Positions 52,621 through 61,206 of a stretch of DNA of 64,000 nucleotides are shown here, piece after piece. The notes beneath the pieces were generated by a model. It did not search any database and was not told the DNA's origin. It worked only from the letters and a program-made list of their open reading frames with translations. Positions within the stretch are counted from its first letter, which is position 1, and each line of letters opens with the position of its first letter. The DNA comes from Streptomyces sp. NBC_01341. GTDB lineage: Bacteria > Actinomycetota > Actinomycetes > Streptomycetales > Streptomycetaceae. The position numbers and the translations under genes are program-made. Location: positions 4,092,001-4,156,000 of the forward strand of contig NZ_CP108364.1 in NCBI RefSeq assembly GCF_035946055.1, in the 5' to 3' direction.

Positions 52621-53463
52621 TCAGGCCGGGTCGGCCGGATGCGGGGCCATCGGGAGCAGCGACGCCAGCCGCTGCTCGCACAGCTCGGCCAGCCGGTCGT
52701 ACGCCTCCTTGCCCATCATCTCGGTGAGCTCGGGCCGGTAGGACACGTAGACCGGATCACCGGCACCGTGCGCGGAGGTCGCCGAGGTGCACCACCAGTG
52801 CAGGTCGTGACCGCCGGGGCCCCACCCGCGGCGGTCGTACTCACCGATCGAGACCTGGAGCACGCGGGTGTCGTCGGGCCGCTCGATCCAGTCGTACGTC
52901 CGGCGGACCGGCAGCTGCCAGCACACGTCGGGCTTGGTCTCCAGCGGTTCCTTGCCCTCCCGCAGCGCCAGGATGTGCAGGGAGCAGCCGGCGCCGCCCT
53001 CGAATCCGGGCCTGTTCTGGAAGATGCAGGAGCCCTCCCAGCGCCGGGTCTGACGCTCGCCGTCCTCGTCGACGCCGACCCAGCCGGTCTTCGCGCCGAC
53101 GTCGTGGAACTGCCAGATCTCCGGTGTGAGCCGTGCGACGTGTCCGGCCACCCGCTTCTCGTCGTCCTCGTCGGAGAAGTGCGCGCCGAGCGTGCAGCAG
53201 CCGTCGTCGGCGCGGCCCGCCTGGATGCCCTGGCAGCCGCTGCCGAAGATGCAGTTCCACCTGGACGTGAGCCAGGTCAGGTCGCAGCGGTAGATCTGCT
53301 CGTCGTCGGTCGGGTCGGGGAACTCGACCCAGGCCCGCGCGAAGTCGAGCTCCTTCTCGTCGGGCCCGCCCGGCCCTGTCGTTTCCGGCTGCGGCATCTC
53401 CTGCTTCGATCTCGGCTGCTTCTTCGTGGCTTTGTCCGGCTTCGCCTTTTTCGTCTTTGGCAC
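52621..53463 (-). CDS. conserved Cys-rich protein of unknown function
   Basis: A 280-residue soluble protein. A basic Lys-rich N-terminus of about 35 residues precedes a globular part with many Cys, His and Trp: CDLTWLTSRWNCIFGSGCQG, DDGCCTLGAHF, GSCIFQNRPG, AGCSLHIL, DVCWQLPVRRT and HDLHWWCTSA. The spacing recalls YkgJ-like metal-binding cysteine clusters, but I cannot match it exactly. The GTG at 53463 was chosen for the VPKTKKAKPDK start. It is divergent from the Ppx/GppA gene with only 32 bases between starts. A metal- or iron-sulfur-binding role is possible, not shown. Confidence 0.75.
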   Translation of the reverse strand: MPKTKKAKPDKATKKQPRSKQEMPQPETTGPGGPDEKELDFARAWVEFPDPTDDEQIYRCDLTWLTSRWNCIFGSGCQGIQAGRADDGCCTLGAHFSDEDDEKRVAGHVARLTPEIWQFHDVGAKTGWVGVDEDGERQTRRWEGSCIFQNRPGFEGGAGCSLHILALREGKEPLETKPDVCWQLPVRRTYDWIERPDDTRVLQVSIGEYDRRGWGPGGHDLHWWCTSATSAHGAGDPVYVSYRPELTEMMGKEAYDRLAELCEQRLASLLPMAPHPADPA

Positions 53464-53495
53464 GCGCCCAGAGTAAGCCGCAGTAGCGTTTCCGT

Positions 53496-54443
53496 ATGAG
53501 ACTCGGAGTCCTCGACGTGGGTTCGAACACGGTGCATCTGCTGGTGGTCGACGCCCACCCCGGTGCGCGACCGCAGCCCGCGCACTCGCACAAGGCGGAG
53601 CTGCGGCTCGCCGAACTCCTCGACAAGAATGGGGCGATCGGCCCCGACGGCATCGACCGCCTCGTGTCGACGATCGCCGGAGCCCTCCAGGCGGCCGAGG
53701 ACAAGGGCTGCGAGGACGTGCTGGCATTCGCCACCTCCGCCGTGCGCGAGGCGGGCAACGCCGACCAGGTCCTGGCCCGTGTCCGGGACGAGACCGGGGT
53801 GGCCCTGGCGGTCCTCAGCGGTGAGGAGGAGGCCCGGCTGACCTTCCTGGCAGCCCGCCGCTGGTTCGGCTGGTCCGCCGGGAAGCTGCTGGTCCTGGAC
53901 ATCGGCGGCGGTTCGCTGGAGGTCGCCTTCGGCCTGGACGAGGAGCCCGACGCGGCCGTCTCGCTGCCGTTCGGCGCGGGGCGCCTCACCGCCGGCTGGC
54001 TGCCGGGCGATCCGCCGGACCCGACGGACGTACGCGCTCTGCGCCGTCACGTCCGTGCCGGCATCGCCCGTTCGGTCGGCGAGTTCACCCGGCTCGGACC
54101 GCCCGACCACGTCGTCGGGACGTCCAAGACCTTCCGGCAGCTCGCCCGGATCACGGGGGCCGCCCGCTCCGCCGAGGGGCTGTACGTGCAGCGCCTCCTC
54201 ACCCGCAAGGCGCTGGAGGAATGGGTGCCGAAGCTGACGGCGATGACCGTCGAGCAACGCGGGCACCTGCCCGGGGTCACCGAGGGACGCGCCGCGCAGT
54301 TGCTGGCCGGGGCGCTCGTCGCGGAGGGGGCGATGGACCTCTTCGGGATCGAGGAGCTGGAGATCTGCCCCTGGGCGCTGCGCGAGGGCGTCATCCTGCG
54401 GCGTCTGGACCACCTGCCGACGGCGCAGGCGGTCCTGGCCTGA
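53496..54443 (+). CDS. Ppx/GppA exopolyphosphatase-like phosphatase
   Basis: A 315-residue member of the ASKHA-fold Ppx/GppA family, which hydrolyses polyphosphate and/or pppGpp. The phosphate loops GVLDVGSNTVHLLVVD and LDIGGGSLEVAFG are intact, and SGEEEARLTFLAARRWFG matches the family. It lacks the C-terminal HD-like extension of E. coli Ppx, like most actinobacterial versions. TAGCGT lies seven bases before the ATG, indicating leaderless transcription in a 32-base divergent gap. It is followed by the sugar isomerase fold gene after 82 bases. Confidence 0.92.
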   Translation: MRLGVLDVGSNTVHLLVVDAHPGARPQPAHSHKAELRLAELLDKNGAIGPDGIDRLVSTIAGALQAAEDKGCEDVLAFATSAVREAGNADQVLARVRDETGVALAVLSGEEEARLTFLAARRWFGWSAGKLLVLDIGGGSLEVAFGLDEEPDAAVSLPFGAGRLTAGWLPGDPPDPTDVRALRRHVRAGIARSVGEFTRLGPPDHVVGTSKTFRQLARITGAARSAEGLYVQRLLTRKALEEWVPKLTAMTVEQRGHLPGVTEGRAAQLLAGALVAEGAMDLFGIEELEICPWALREGVILRRLDHLPTAQAVLA

Positions 54444-54525
54444 TCCCGCCGGGGGCGGTCATGGTCCTTCTCACTTTCCGCCGGGGTCCCTGAAGGAGGC
54501 GCTCCGCTGCCCGTACGCTGTCCTG

Positions 54526-55350
54526 GTGGCAGAACCAGTGGTGCGCATCCCGGATGCGAAGGTCGCCCTGTCTACGGCCTCCGTCTATCCGGAGTCGACG
54601 GCGACGGCCTTCGAGATCGCCGCGCGCCTCGGTTACGACGGCGTGGAGGTCATGGTCTGGACCGACCCCGTCAGCCAGGACATAGAGGCGCTGAAGCGGC
54701 TGTCGGACTACCACCAGGTGCCGATCCTCGCCGTGCACGCGCCGTGTCTGCTGATCACCCAGCGGGTCTGGTCCACCGATCCGTGGGTGAAGCTCCAGCG
54801 GGCCAGGGACGCCGCGGAGAAGCTCGGGGCCTCCGCGGTGGTGGTGCACCCGCCGTTCCGGTGGCAGCGCAACTACGCCCGCGACTTCATCAGCGGAATC
54901 TGGCGCATGGCCGACGAGACCGATGTGCGCTTCGCCGTGGAGAACATGTACCCGTGGCGCTACCGGGACCGGGAGATGCTCGCGTACGCACCGGCCTGGG
55001 ACGTCAGCAACGACGACTACCGGCACTTCACCGTGGACCTCTCCCACACCTCGACCGCGCGTACCGACAGCCTCGCGATGGTGGACCGGATGGGCGACCG
55101 GCTCGCGCACGTCCACCTCGCCGACGGCAAGGGCTCCGGCAAGGACGAGCACCTGGTGCCCGGCCGGGGGGACCAGCCGTGCGCGGAACTGCTGGAGCGC
55201 CTGGCCCGTACCGGGTTCGACGGCCACGTGGTCATCGAGGTGAACACCCGCCGGGCCATGTCGTCCGCGGAGCGCGAGGCGGACCTCGCGGAGGCACTGG
55301 CCTTCACCCGGCTCCACCTGGCCTCGTCGGCGCGGGCGCCCCGCTCGTGA
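54526..55350 (+). CDS. xylose-isomerase-like TIM barrel (sugar phosphate isomerase/epimerase) protein
   Basis: A 274-residue AP-endonuclease-2/xylose-isomerase-like TIM barrel. Metal-site segments are visible: VHAPCLL, VVVHPPF, FAVENMYPWRY, VDLSHTSTAR, HVHLADG and VIEVNTR. The substrate cannot be told from sequence. The GTG at 54526 has TACGCT seven bases upstream and is probably leaderless. It overlaps the next TetR gene by four bases (GTGA), so the two are cotranscribed and coupled. Confidence 0.88.
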   Translation: MAEPVVRIPDAKVALSTASVYPESTATAFEIAARLGYDGVEVMVWTDPVSQDIEALKRLSDYHQVPILAVHAPCLLITQRVWSTDPWVKLQRARDAAEKLGASAVVVHPPFRWQRNYARDFISGIWRMADETDVRFAVENMYPWRYRDREMLAYAPAWDVSNDDYRHFTVDLSHTSTARTDSLAMVDRMGDRLAHVHLADGKGSGKDEHLVPGRGDQPCAELLERLARTGFDGHVVIEVNTRRAMSSAEREADLAEALAFTRLHLASSARAPRS

Positions 55351-55970
55351 CGTCCGGCGCCGAAGGACCGGCCCCGCGGCGCAGGGGCCGCCCCTCCCGC
55401 ACGGCGCACGGCGAGGGCCCCGACGCCAGGACCCGCATCCTGGAGGCGGCCCGCGCGGAATTCGCCGAACGCGGCTACGACAAGACGTCGATCCGCGGCA
55501 TCGCGAAGGCGGCGGGTGTGGACTCCGCCCTGGTGCACCACTACTTCGGTACGAAGGACGAGGTGTTCGCCGCCGCCGTCGAGGTCTCCTTCGAGCCGGC
55601 GCTCCTCATCCCCTCGATCCTGGGCGGCCCCTCGGAGGATGTCGGGGAGCGGCTGGCCCGCTACTTCATCGGCGTGTGGGAGAACCCCGCGTCCCGGGCG
55701 CCGCTGCTGGCGATCCTGCGGTCCGCCCTCACCCACGAAGCGGCGGCGAAGGTGCTGCGCGGCTTCGTGCTGCGCCGGCTGCTGGAGCGGATCGCGGCGG
55801 ACCTCGACGTGCCCGACCCGACCTTCCGGGCGGAGCTCGCGGCCTCCCACATGATCGGTATCGCGATCCTGCGGTACGTGATCCAGGCGGAGCCGCTGGC
55901 GTCGGCCGATCCGGAGAAGATCATCGCGATGGTGGCCCCGACGCTCCAGCGGTACCTGGCCGAGGACTGA
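55347..55970 (+). CDS. TetR-family regulator
   Basis: A 207-residue regulator with a classical TetR helix-turn-helix (RTRILEAARAEFAERGYDKT and VDSALVHHYFGTKDEVFAAAV). A basic/Pro-rich N-terminal tail precedes it. The C-terminal domain belongs to the TetR_C_16-like group by pattern. It is coupled to the sugar isomerase fold gene; ilvD follows after 137 bases. An imperfect palindrome near 56031-56048 is the only candidate operator nearby. Ligand unknown. Confidence 0.9.
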   Translation: MTSGAEGPAPRRRGRPSRTAHGEGPDARTRILEAARAEFAERGYDKTSIRGIAKAAGVDSALVHHYFGTKDEVFAAAVEVSFEPALLIPSILGGPSEDVGERLARYFIGVWENPASRAPLLAILRSALTHEAAAKVLRGFVLRRLLERIAADLDVPDPTFRAELAASHMIGIAILRYVIQAEPLASADPEKIIAMVAPTLQRYLAED

Positions 55971-56107
55971 GCCCGGGGCGCCCGGCCGGCCCTCCGTCCC
56001 GCCCGCGCTTCGAGCACTCCGTCCCGCATATCGGACGGTCTGTCCAGATCTTGGCACGGTAGGCGTACGCTCGGGAGCAGTCTTTTCTGTCGAAGGAGCG
56101 AGCGACG

Positions 56108-57958
56108 ATGCCCCAGCTGAGGTCCCGCACTGTCACCCACGGCCGCAACATGGCGGGCGCCCGCGCCCTTATGCGGGCGTCCGGCGTAGCCAGTGAGGAC
56201 ATTGGCAAGCCGATCATCGCGGTGGCCAACTCCTTCACCGAGTTCGTGCCAGGGCACACCCACCTCGCCCCCGTCGGCCGGATCGTCTCCGAGGCGATCA
56301 AGGCGGCGGGCGCGGTGCCCCGCGAGTTCAACACCATCGCGGTGGACGACGGGATCGCCATGGGACACGGCGGCATGCTCTACAGCCTTCCCTCCCGCGA
56401 CCTCATCTCGGACAGCGTCGAGTACATGGTCGAGGCCCACTGCGCCGACGCCCTGATCTGCATCTCCAACTGCGACAAGATCACCCCCGGCATGCTGATG
56501 GCCGCCATGCGCCTCAACATCCCCACGGTGTTCGTCTCCGGCGGCCCGATGGAGGCCGGGAAGGCCACCCTCGTCGACGGCACGGTCCGCAAGCTCGACC
56601 TGGTCAACGCGATCAGCGACGCCGTCGACGAGAGCGTCTCCGACGAGGACATCCTGCGCATCGAGGAGAACGCCTGCCCCACCTGCGGCAGCTGTTCCGG
56701 CATGTTCACGGCCAACTCGATGAACTGCCTGACCGAGGTCCTCGGCCTCTCCCTCCCCGGCAACGGCTCCGTCCTCGCCACCCACACCGCCCGCAAGGCG
56801 CTGTACGAGAACGCCGGCCGCACGGTCGTCGAGATCACCAAGCGCTACTACGAGCAGGACGACGAGACCGTCCTGCCGCGCTCCATCGGCACCCGCGCCG
56901 CGTTCGACAACGCCATGGCGCTCGACATCGCCATGGGCGGCTCGACCAACACGATCCTGCACCTGCTCGCCGCGGCGGAGGAGGCCGAGCTCCGCTACAC
57001 CCTCGACGACATCAACGAGGTCTCGCGCCGCGTCCCCTGCCTCTCGAAGGTCGCCCCCAACGTGGCCCCCGGCGGGACGTACTACATGGAGGACGTCCAC
57101 CGGGCCGGCGGCATCCCCGCGCTCCTGGGCGAACTCCACCGCGGCGGGCTGCTCAACGAGGACGTGCACGCGGTCCACTCCGACACCCTCGCCGAATGGC
57201 TCAAGGAATGGGACGTCCGGGGCGGCTCCCCGTCCCCCGAGGCCGTGGAGCTCTGGCACGCCGCCCCCGGCTGCGTGCGCAGCGCGACAGCCTTCTCCCA
57301 GTCCGAGCGCTGGGACACACTCGACCTCGACGCGGCCGGCGGCTGCATCCGCGACCTGGAGCACGCGTACTCCAAGGACGGCGGCCTCGCGGTCCTCAAG
57401 GGGAACCTCGCCGTGGACGGCTGTGTCGTGAAGACGGCGGGCGTCGACGAGTCGATCTGGACCTTCGAGGGCCCGGCCGTCGTCTGCGAGTCGCAGGAGG
57501 ACGCCGTCGACAAGATCCTCCGCAAGGAGATCAAGGAGGGCGACGTCGTCGTCATCCGCTACGAAGGGCCGCGCGGTGGCCCCGGCATGCAGGAGATGCT
57601 CTACCCGACGTCGTTCCTGAAGGGCCGCGGCCTCGGCAAGAGCTGCGCCCTGGTCACCGACGGCCGCTTCTCCGGCGGCACGTCGGGCCTGTCCATCGGG
57701 CACGCGTCGCCCGAGGCGGCGTCCGGCGGCACGATCGCCCTCGTCGAGGACGGCGACCGGATCCGGATCGACATCCCGAACCGCTCGATCGACCTCCTCG
57801 TCCCCGACGCGGAGCTCGCCACCCGGCGCGAGGCGCTCAACGGCGTGTACGCGCCGAAGAACCGTGAGCGCAAGGTGTCGGCGGCCCTGCGCGCCTACGC
57901 GGCGATGGCGACGAGCGCGGACCGGGGCGCGGTCCGCGACGTCTCCAAGCTCGGCTGA
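56108..57958 (+). CDS. ilvD: dihydroxy-acid dehydratase
   Basis: A 616-residue iron-sulfur enzyme converting dihydroxy acids to 2-keto acids in valine, isoleucine and leucine synthesis. The cluster cysteines lie in CISNCDKITPGM and ENACPTCGSCSGMFTANSMN, with the third ligand further upstream in the protein. The family pattern GRNMAGARALMRASG at the N-terminus and RYEGPRGGPGMQEML in the C-terminal half are intact. The ATG has AAGGAG about nine bases upstream. It is monocistronic and converges with the Ser/Thr kinase gene. Confidence 0.96.
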   Translation: MPQLRSRTVTHGRNMAGARALMRASGVASEDIGKPIIAVANSFTEFVPGHTHLAPVGRIVSEAIKAAGAVPREFNTIAVDDGIAMGHGGMLYSLPSRDLISDSVEYMVEAHCADALICISNCDKITPGMLMAAMRLNIPTVFVSGGPMEAGKATLVDGTVRKLDLVNAISDAVDESVSDEDILRIEENACPTCGSCSGMFTANSMNCLTEVLGLSLPGNGSVLATHTARKALYENAGRTVVEITKRYYEQDDETVLPRSIGTRAAFDNAMALDIAMGGSTNTILHLLAAAEEAELRYTLDDINEVSRRVPCLSKVAPNVAPGGTYYMEDVHRAGGIPALLGELHRGGLLNEDVHAVHSDTLAEWLKEWDVRGGSPSPEAVELWHAAPGCVRSATAFSQSERWDTLDLDAAGGCIRDLEHAYSKDGGLAVLKGNLAVDGCVVKTAGVDESIWTFEGPAVVCESQEDAVDKILRKEIKEGDVVVIRYEGPRGGPGMQEMLYPTSFLKGRGLGKSCALVTDGRFSGGTSGLSIGHASPEAASGGTIALVEDGDRIRIDIPNRSIDLLVPDAELATRREALNGVYAPKNRERKVSAALRAYAAMATSADRGAVRDVSKLG

Positions 57959-57978
57959 CCCGCGACCCCTTCCCGTCC

Positions 57979-58012
57979 GGCCCCGTCCCTGGTCTCACCA
58001 GTGGGCGGGGCC
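57979..58012. terminator. hairpin between convergent ilvD and kinase genes
   Basis: An interrupted stem: GGCCCCG (57979-57985) with CGGGGCC (58006-58012), and inside it CTGGT with ACCAG around CTC. It covers the kinase stop and can serve both genes. Confidence 0.65.
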
Positions 58013-60145
58013 GTCCGCGTCCACGGCGAACACGGACCCGTCCGGGGCGGTCGCCACGACGCTCCGTCCGAGCACGACGGGGGCGGGCAGTGACGAGGCG
58101 AGGCCGAGCCTGCCCTCCCTCAGCCGGGGCCGCGTCTGACCGAGCAGCGTCCCGTGCACCGTGTCCACGGCCAGGAGCCGCCCGTCGGCCGCCGAGAAGT
58201 ACAGCCGGTCCCCGGCGCCGAGCACCGGGGCGGAGGTCAGTCCGACGGCCGTCTCCAGGCGCCACCGTGCGGGCTTGCGGCCGCCCGCCCGGATTCCGAC
58301 GGCCAGCAGGGTTCCGCCCCGCTCCAGCAGATAGGCGGTGTCGCCGGCCACCACGACCTCGGGCCCGTTCATGCGGAACGGCAGGGCGACCCGCACCGCG
58401 CTCCGGCGCCCGGGGTCGTAGCGGACCAGTCCGGTGATCTGGGCGTCGCTGTTCATCGCGGTCAGCACGAGCTCCCCGCCGGACGTCCCGGCCGGGGTGA
58501 GCATGCCGTCCAGCCGGTGCCGCCACACGGTGCGGCCCGTGTCCGCCCCGATCGCGGTGACGAGCGTCGCGGTCCCGTCCGCCGCGTGCTCGAAGGCGTA
58601 CGCCAGTCCCGTCGCCGCATCGTGGAACGCGTAGGACGGACGCTCGATGCCGGGCAGCGAGTGGTGCCAGCGGGACGTGCCGGTCGCCGCGTCGAGGCCC
58701 TCCGCCGTGCCGTCCTGCCGGACCATCAGCAGGGTGGCGCCCGCCGGGAAGGGGACGTCCTGGTATCCGGAGAGTTCCGCCCGCCAGACCGGGTCCCCAC
58801 CCTCGGCGGCGTACGCCCTCAGCGGCCCGCCCGGCGACGCCGTGTACGCCGGCCCGCCCGGTGACGCACCGAGCTCCGGCGCCTCGGCGGAGTCCTCCCG
58901 GTGCGCCCAGATCACCCGTCCGTCGGCGGGGTCCAGCCGTGCCGTCCCGTATCCGGCGGCCACGCAGTACAGGGCGGAACCCGCGGGCGAGCACGACGGG
59001 GTCGACCCGGACTCCGAGCTGAGTACCGCCCGCCAGGGTACGAAGGCGGCCCGGAGCCCGGCCTCGCCCCCGCCCTGCCCCGGTGTGGTGGAACCGTCTC
59101 CCGCTGTCGCGGCCCACAGTCCGCCGGCCACCAGTGTGAGCACCACGGCGCCCGCCGACAGGAGGGCGGCACGCCTGCCCTTCCCCGTGCGCGTCGAGGG
59201 CGGGGGCCCTTCGGCGGACCGCACGTGCGTGGGCCCCTCTCCGGGACCGCCCCCGTCGGCAGCCGCCGTTTCGAGGGCGACGGGCCGCCGCTGGGCCGGT
59301 ATGAACGCGGCCGCCTCGTACGACGGGGGGTGCAGCGCGGCCATGATCTCGTCCGGCGTGGGACGGTCCGCCGGGTCCTTCGCCAGGCACCGCCCTACCA
59401 GCGGAGCGAGGTCCGCCGGCACCCCCGCGAGGTCCGCCTCGTCGTGCACCACCTGGTACGCCACGATGTACGGGCTGTCCGAGTCGAAGGGGCCCCGGCC
59501 CGTCGCCGCGTGGACCAGCACCGCGCCGAGCGCGAACACGTCGGCGGCCGGCCCGACCTCCCGCGGCCGTTGGAACTGTTCGGGTGCCATGTAGGGCGGC
59601 GAGCCGATCAACTTGCCCGTCTCGGTGCGCAGATCACTGTCGTACGGCCGGGAGATCCCGAAGTCGATGACCTTGGGTCCGGAGTCGGGGAGCAGCACGT
59701 TGCTCGGCTTGAGGTCCCGGTGGATGACACCGGCACGGTGGATGTCGCGGAGCGCCTCGGCGAGCCCGGCCGTGAGTCTGCGCAGCTCGGCGGGGCTCAT
59801 CGGGCCGTTCCGCTTGACCTGCGCGGAGAGCGTCGGGCCGGGCACGTACAGGGTGGCCATCCAGGGCAGGGCGGCCGCCGGATCGGCGTCCACGACCGGG
59901 GCTGTGAACGCCCCGCTGACCCGCCGTGCCGCCTCGACCTCCTGCCGGAAGCGAGCCCTGAACTCGGGGTCCGCGGCGTGCTGACGGTGCACGACCTTGA
60001 CCGCGAGCTGCAGCCCGGACGCGGAGCGCGCCAGGTGCACCACACCCATGCCACCCGATCCGAGACATGCCTCGAGACGGTACTGCCCGGCGTACTCAGG
60101 ATGCTCCGCTTCCGGATGTGATCCGGTCCCTCGCAGCGGCGGCAT
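57995..60145 (-). CDS. membrane Ser/Thr protein kinase with extracellular PQQ-type beta-propeller
   Basis: A 716-residue Hanks-type kinase. The catalytic domain (about residues 20-270) has the Gly loop LGSGGMGVVHLAR, invariant Lys in LAVKVVH, HRDLKPSN and DFG. A Pro-rich juxtamembrane segment and one helix (ALLSAGAVVLTLVAGGLWAA, about 325-345) lead to a 370-residue extracellular region with repeats like YGTARLDPADGRVIW and GTAEGLDAATGTSRW, typical of PQQ-enzyme/WD-like propellers that may bind wall fragments. The ATG at 60145 has GGGGGTGGG upstream and is preferred over the ATG at 60172. Ligand and targets unknown. Confidence 0.9.
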   Translation of the reverse strand: MPPLRGTGSHPEAEHPEYAGQYRLEACLGSGGMGVVHLARSASGLQLAVKVVHRQHAADPEFRARFRQEVEAARRVSGAFTAPVVDADPAAALPWMATLYVPGPTLSAQVKRNGPMSPAELRRLTAGLAEALRDIHRAGVIHRDLKPSNVLLPDSGPKVIDFGISRPYDSDLRTETGKLIGSPPYMAPEQFQRPREVGPAADVFALGAVLVHAATGRGPFDSDSPYIVAYQVVHDEADLAGVPADLAPLVGRCLAKDPADRPTPDEIMAALHPPSYEAAAFIPAQRRPVALETAAADGGGPGEGPTHVRSAEGPPPSTRTGKGRRAALLSAGAVVLTLVAGGLWAATAGDGSTTPGQGGGEAGLRAAFVPWRAVLSSESGSTPSCSPAGSALYCVAAGYGTARLDPADGRVIWAHREDSAEAPELGASPGGPAYTASPGGPLRAYAAEGGDPVWRAELSGYQDVPFPAGATLLMVRQDGTAEGLDAATGTSRWHHSLPGIERPSYAFHDAATGLAYAFEHAADGTATLVTAIGADTGRTVWRHRLDGMLTPAGTSGGELVLTAMNSDAQITGLVRYDPGRRSAVRVALPFRMNGPEVVVAGDTAYLLERGGTLLAVGIRAGGRKPARWRLETAVGLTSAPVLGAGDRLYFSAADGRLLAVDTVHGTLLGQTRPRLREGRLGLASSLPAPVVLGRSVVATAPDGSVFAVDADGPAHW

Positions 60146-60269
60146 CGCCCACCCCCGTGTATTCGTGCGCATGCGCGACGCACGGAGCCTAGTCGATGGT
60201 GCGTGCGAGGAGCGTGGGGCTTGTTAGCCTGCGCGTCGTCATGTTCGCTGCTCGACGGGGGAGGCCCTC

Positions 60270-60584
60270 ATGGGCGTTGGAGAGACCACAGGAACCACAG
60301 GGGGCGGCGCGGAGGCGGCGGCGCTCGCGGCGGATGTCGTCCGCTACCCGATCGCACCCGGCTACCGCGTCAACGTCCGCAAGGGGCCCGGCACCCAGTA
60401 CGGCATCGTGCGGACCCTTCCGTACGGGATGAGCGTCCCGGTCTACTGCCAGAAGCCGGGGGAGCGGGTGTCAGGGCCGTACGGCACGTCGAACCTCTGG
60501 GACAACATCGCCTCGGGCGAGTTCGTGTCGGACGCCTACGTCCACACGGGCAGTGACGGCTACATCGCGCCGCGCTGCGACTGA
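60270..60584 (+). CDS. small SH3-domain protein
   Basis: A 104-residue protein with a bacterial SH3 pattern (VNVRKGPGTQYGIVRTLPYG, then DAYVHTGSDGYIAPRC). There is no signal peptide, so either it stays in the cytoplasm or the true start lies upstream. In secreted proteins such domains bind peptidoglycan. GGGGAGG lies four to ten bases before the ATG. It is divergent from the PQQ-propeller kinase, which might sense the wall, but no link is shown. Confidence 0.75.
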   Translation: MGVGETTGTTGGGAEAAALAADVVRYPIAPGYRVNVRKGPGTQYGIVRTLPYGMSVPVYCQKPGERVSGPYGTSNLWDNIASGEFVSDAYVHTGSDGYIAPRCD

Positions 60585-60618
60585 CGGAGCACGCGCCCGC
60601 CCTGGGACAATCGATCCC

Positions 60619-61158
60619 GTGAGCGAGAAAAACGAAGCACCTTCAGGCAGCCCGGCGCGGGACGGGAGTGCCCCCGGGCCGCAGCCCGAATCCCTCCGTT
60701 TCTTCGGTACGACCTGGGTCGACCACGACGGCGGTTACGGACTGCGGCGCGCGGGGGTGACCGTCGGCTCGCTCGCGGCGGCCGTCGCCTCGTGCTTCGT
60801 CCTCCGCTTCGCGTACCAGGGCCTGGAGATCGCCGAGGTCGGCGGCTTCGTCGGCCTGCTGGTGGTGCTGATGTTCGCGGTCTGCAGCGCCATCGCCTTC
60901 CGCAAGACCTGGGAGGGCTTCGGCAGCCGGTCCGCCGACCCGTCCCAGGACGACAGGCTGCGCGGGCTCAAGTCCATCGGCTTCATCGGCTCGCTCCTCG
61001 CCTACTTCCTCCGCTCGTTCGGTGAGGCGCCGGGCGAGAAGCTGCGGCGCACGGAGTACGAGACGGCGCTCGCCCAGTACGAGAAGCGCCGCTCGAACCG
61101 CGCCGGCCACCCCGGCTCGCGCACCAAGGCGAAGGGGAAGCGCCCCGGGCGCCGATAG
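60619..61158 (+). CDS. small integral membrane protein, unknown function
   Basis: A 179-residue protein. An acidic/Pro-rich N-terminus is followed by two adjacent transmembrane helices (VTVGSLAAAVASCFVLRFAY and FVGLLVVLMFAVCSAIAF) and a basic cytoplasmic C-terminus. A possible re-entrant segment lies near GLKSIGFIGSLLAYFLRS. GACAAT seven bases before the GTG suggests a leaderless mRNA. No family recognised with confidence. Confidence 0.75.
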   Translation: MSEKNEAPSGSPARDGSAPGPQPESLRFFGTTWVDHDGGYGLRRAGVTVGSLAAAVASCFVLRFAYQGLEIAEVGGFVGLLVVLMFAVCSAIAFRKTWEGFGSRSADPSQDDRLRGLKSIGFIGSLLAYFLRSFGEAPGEKLRRTEYETALAQYEKRRSNRAGHPGSRTKAKGKRPGRR

Positions 61159-61206
61159 CGGCGGCGGATCCGCTTCCGCGCGCGCCGGGGCGGAGAGAGA
61201 TGAGGC

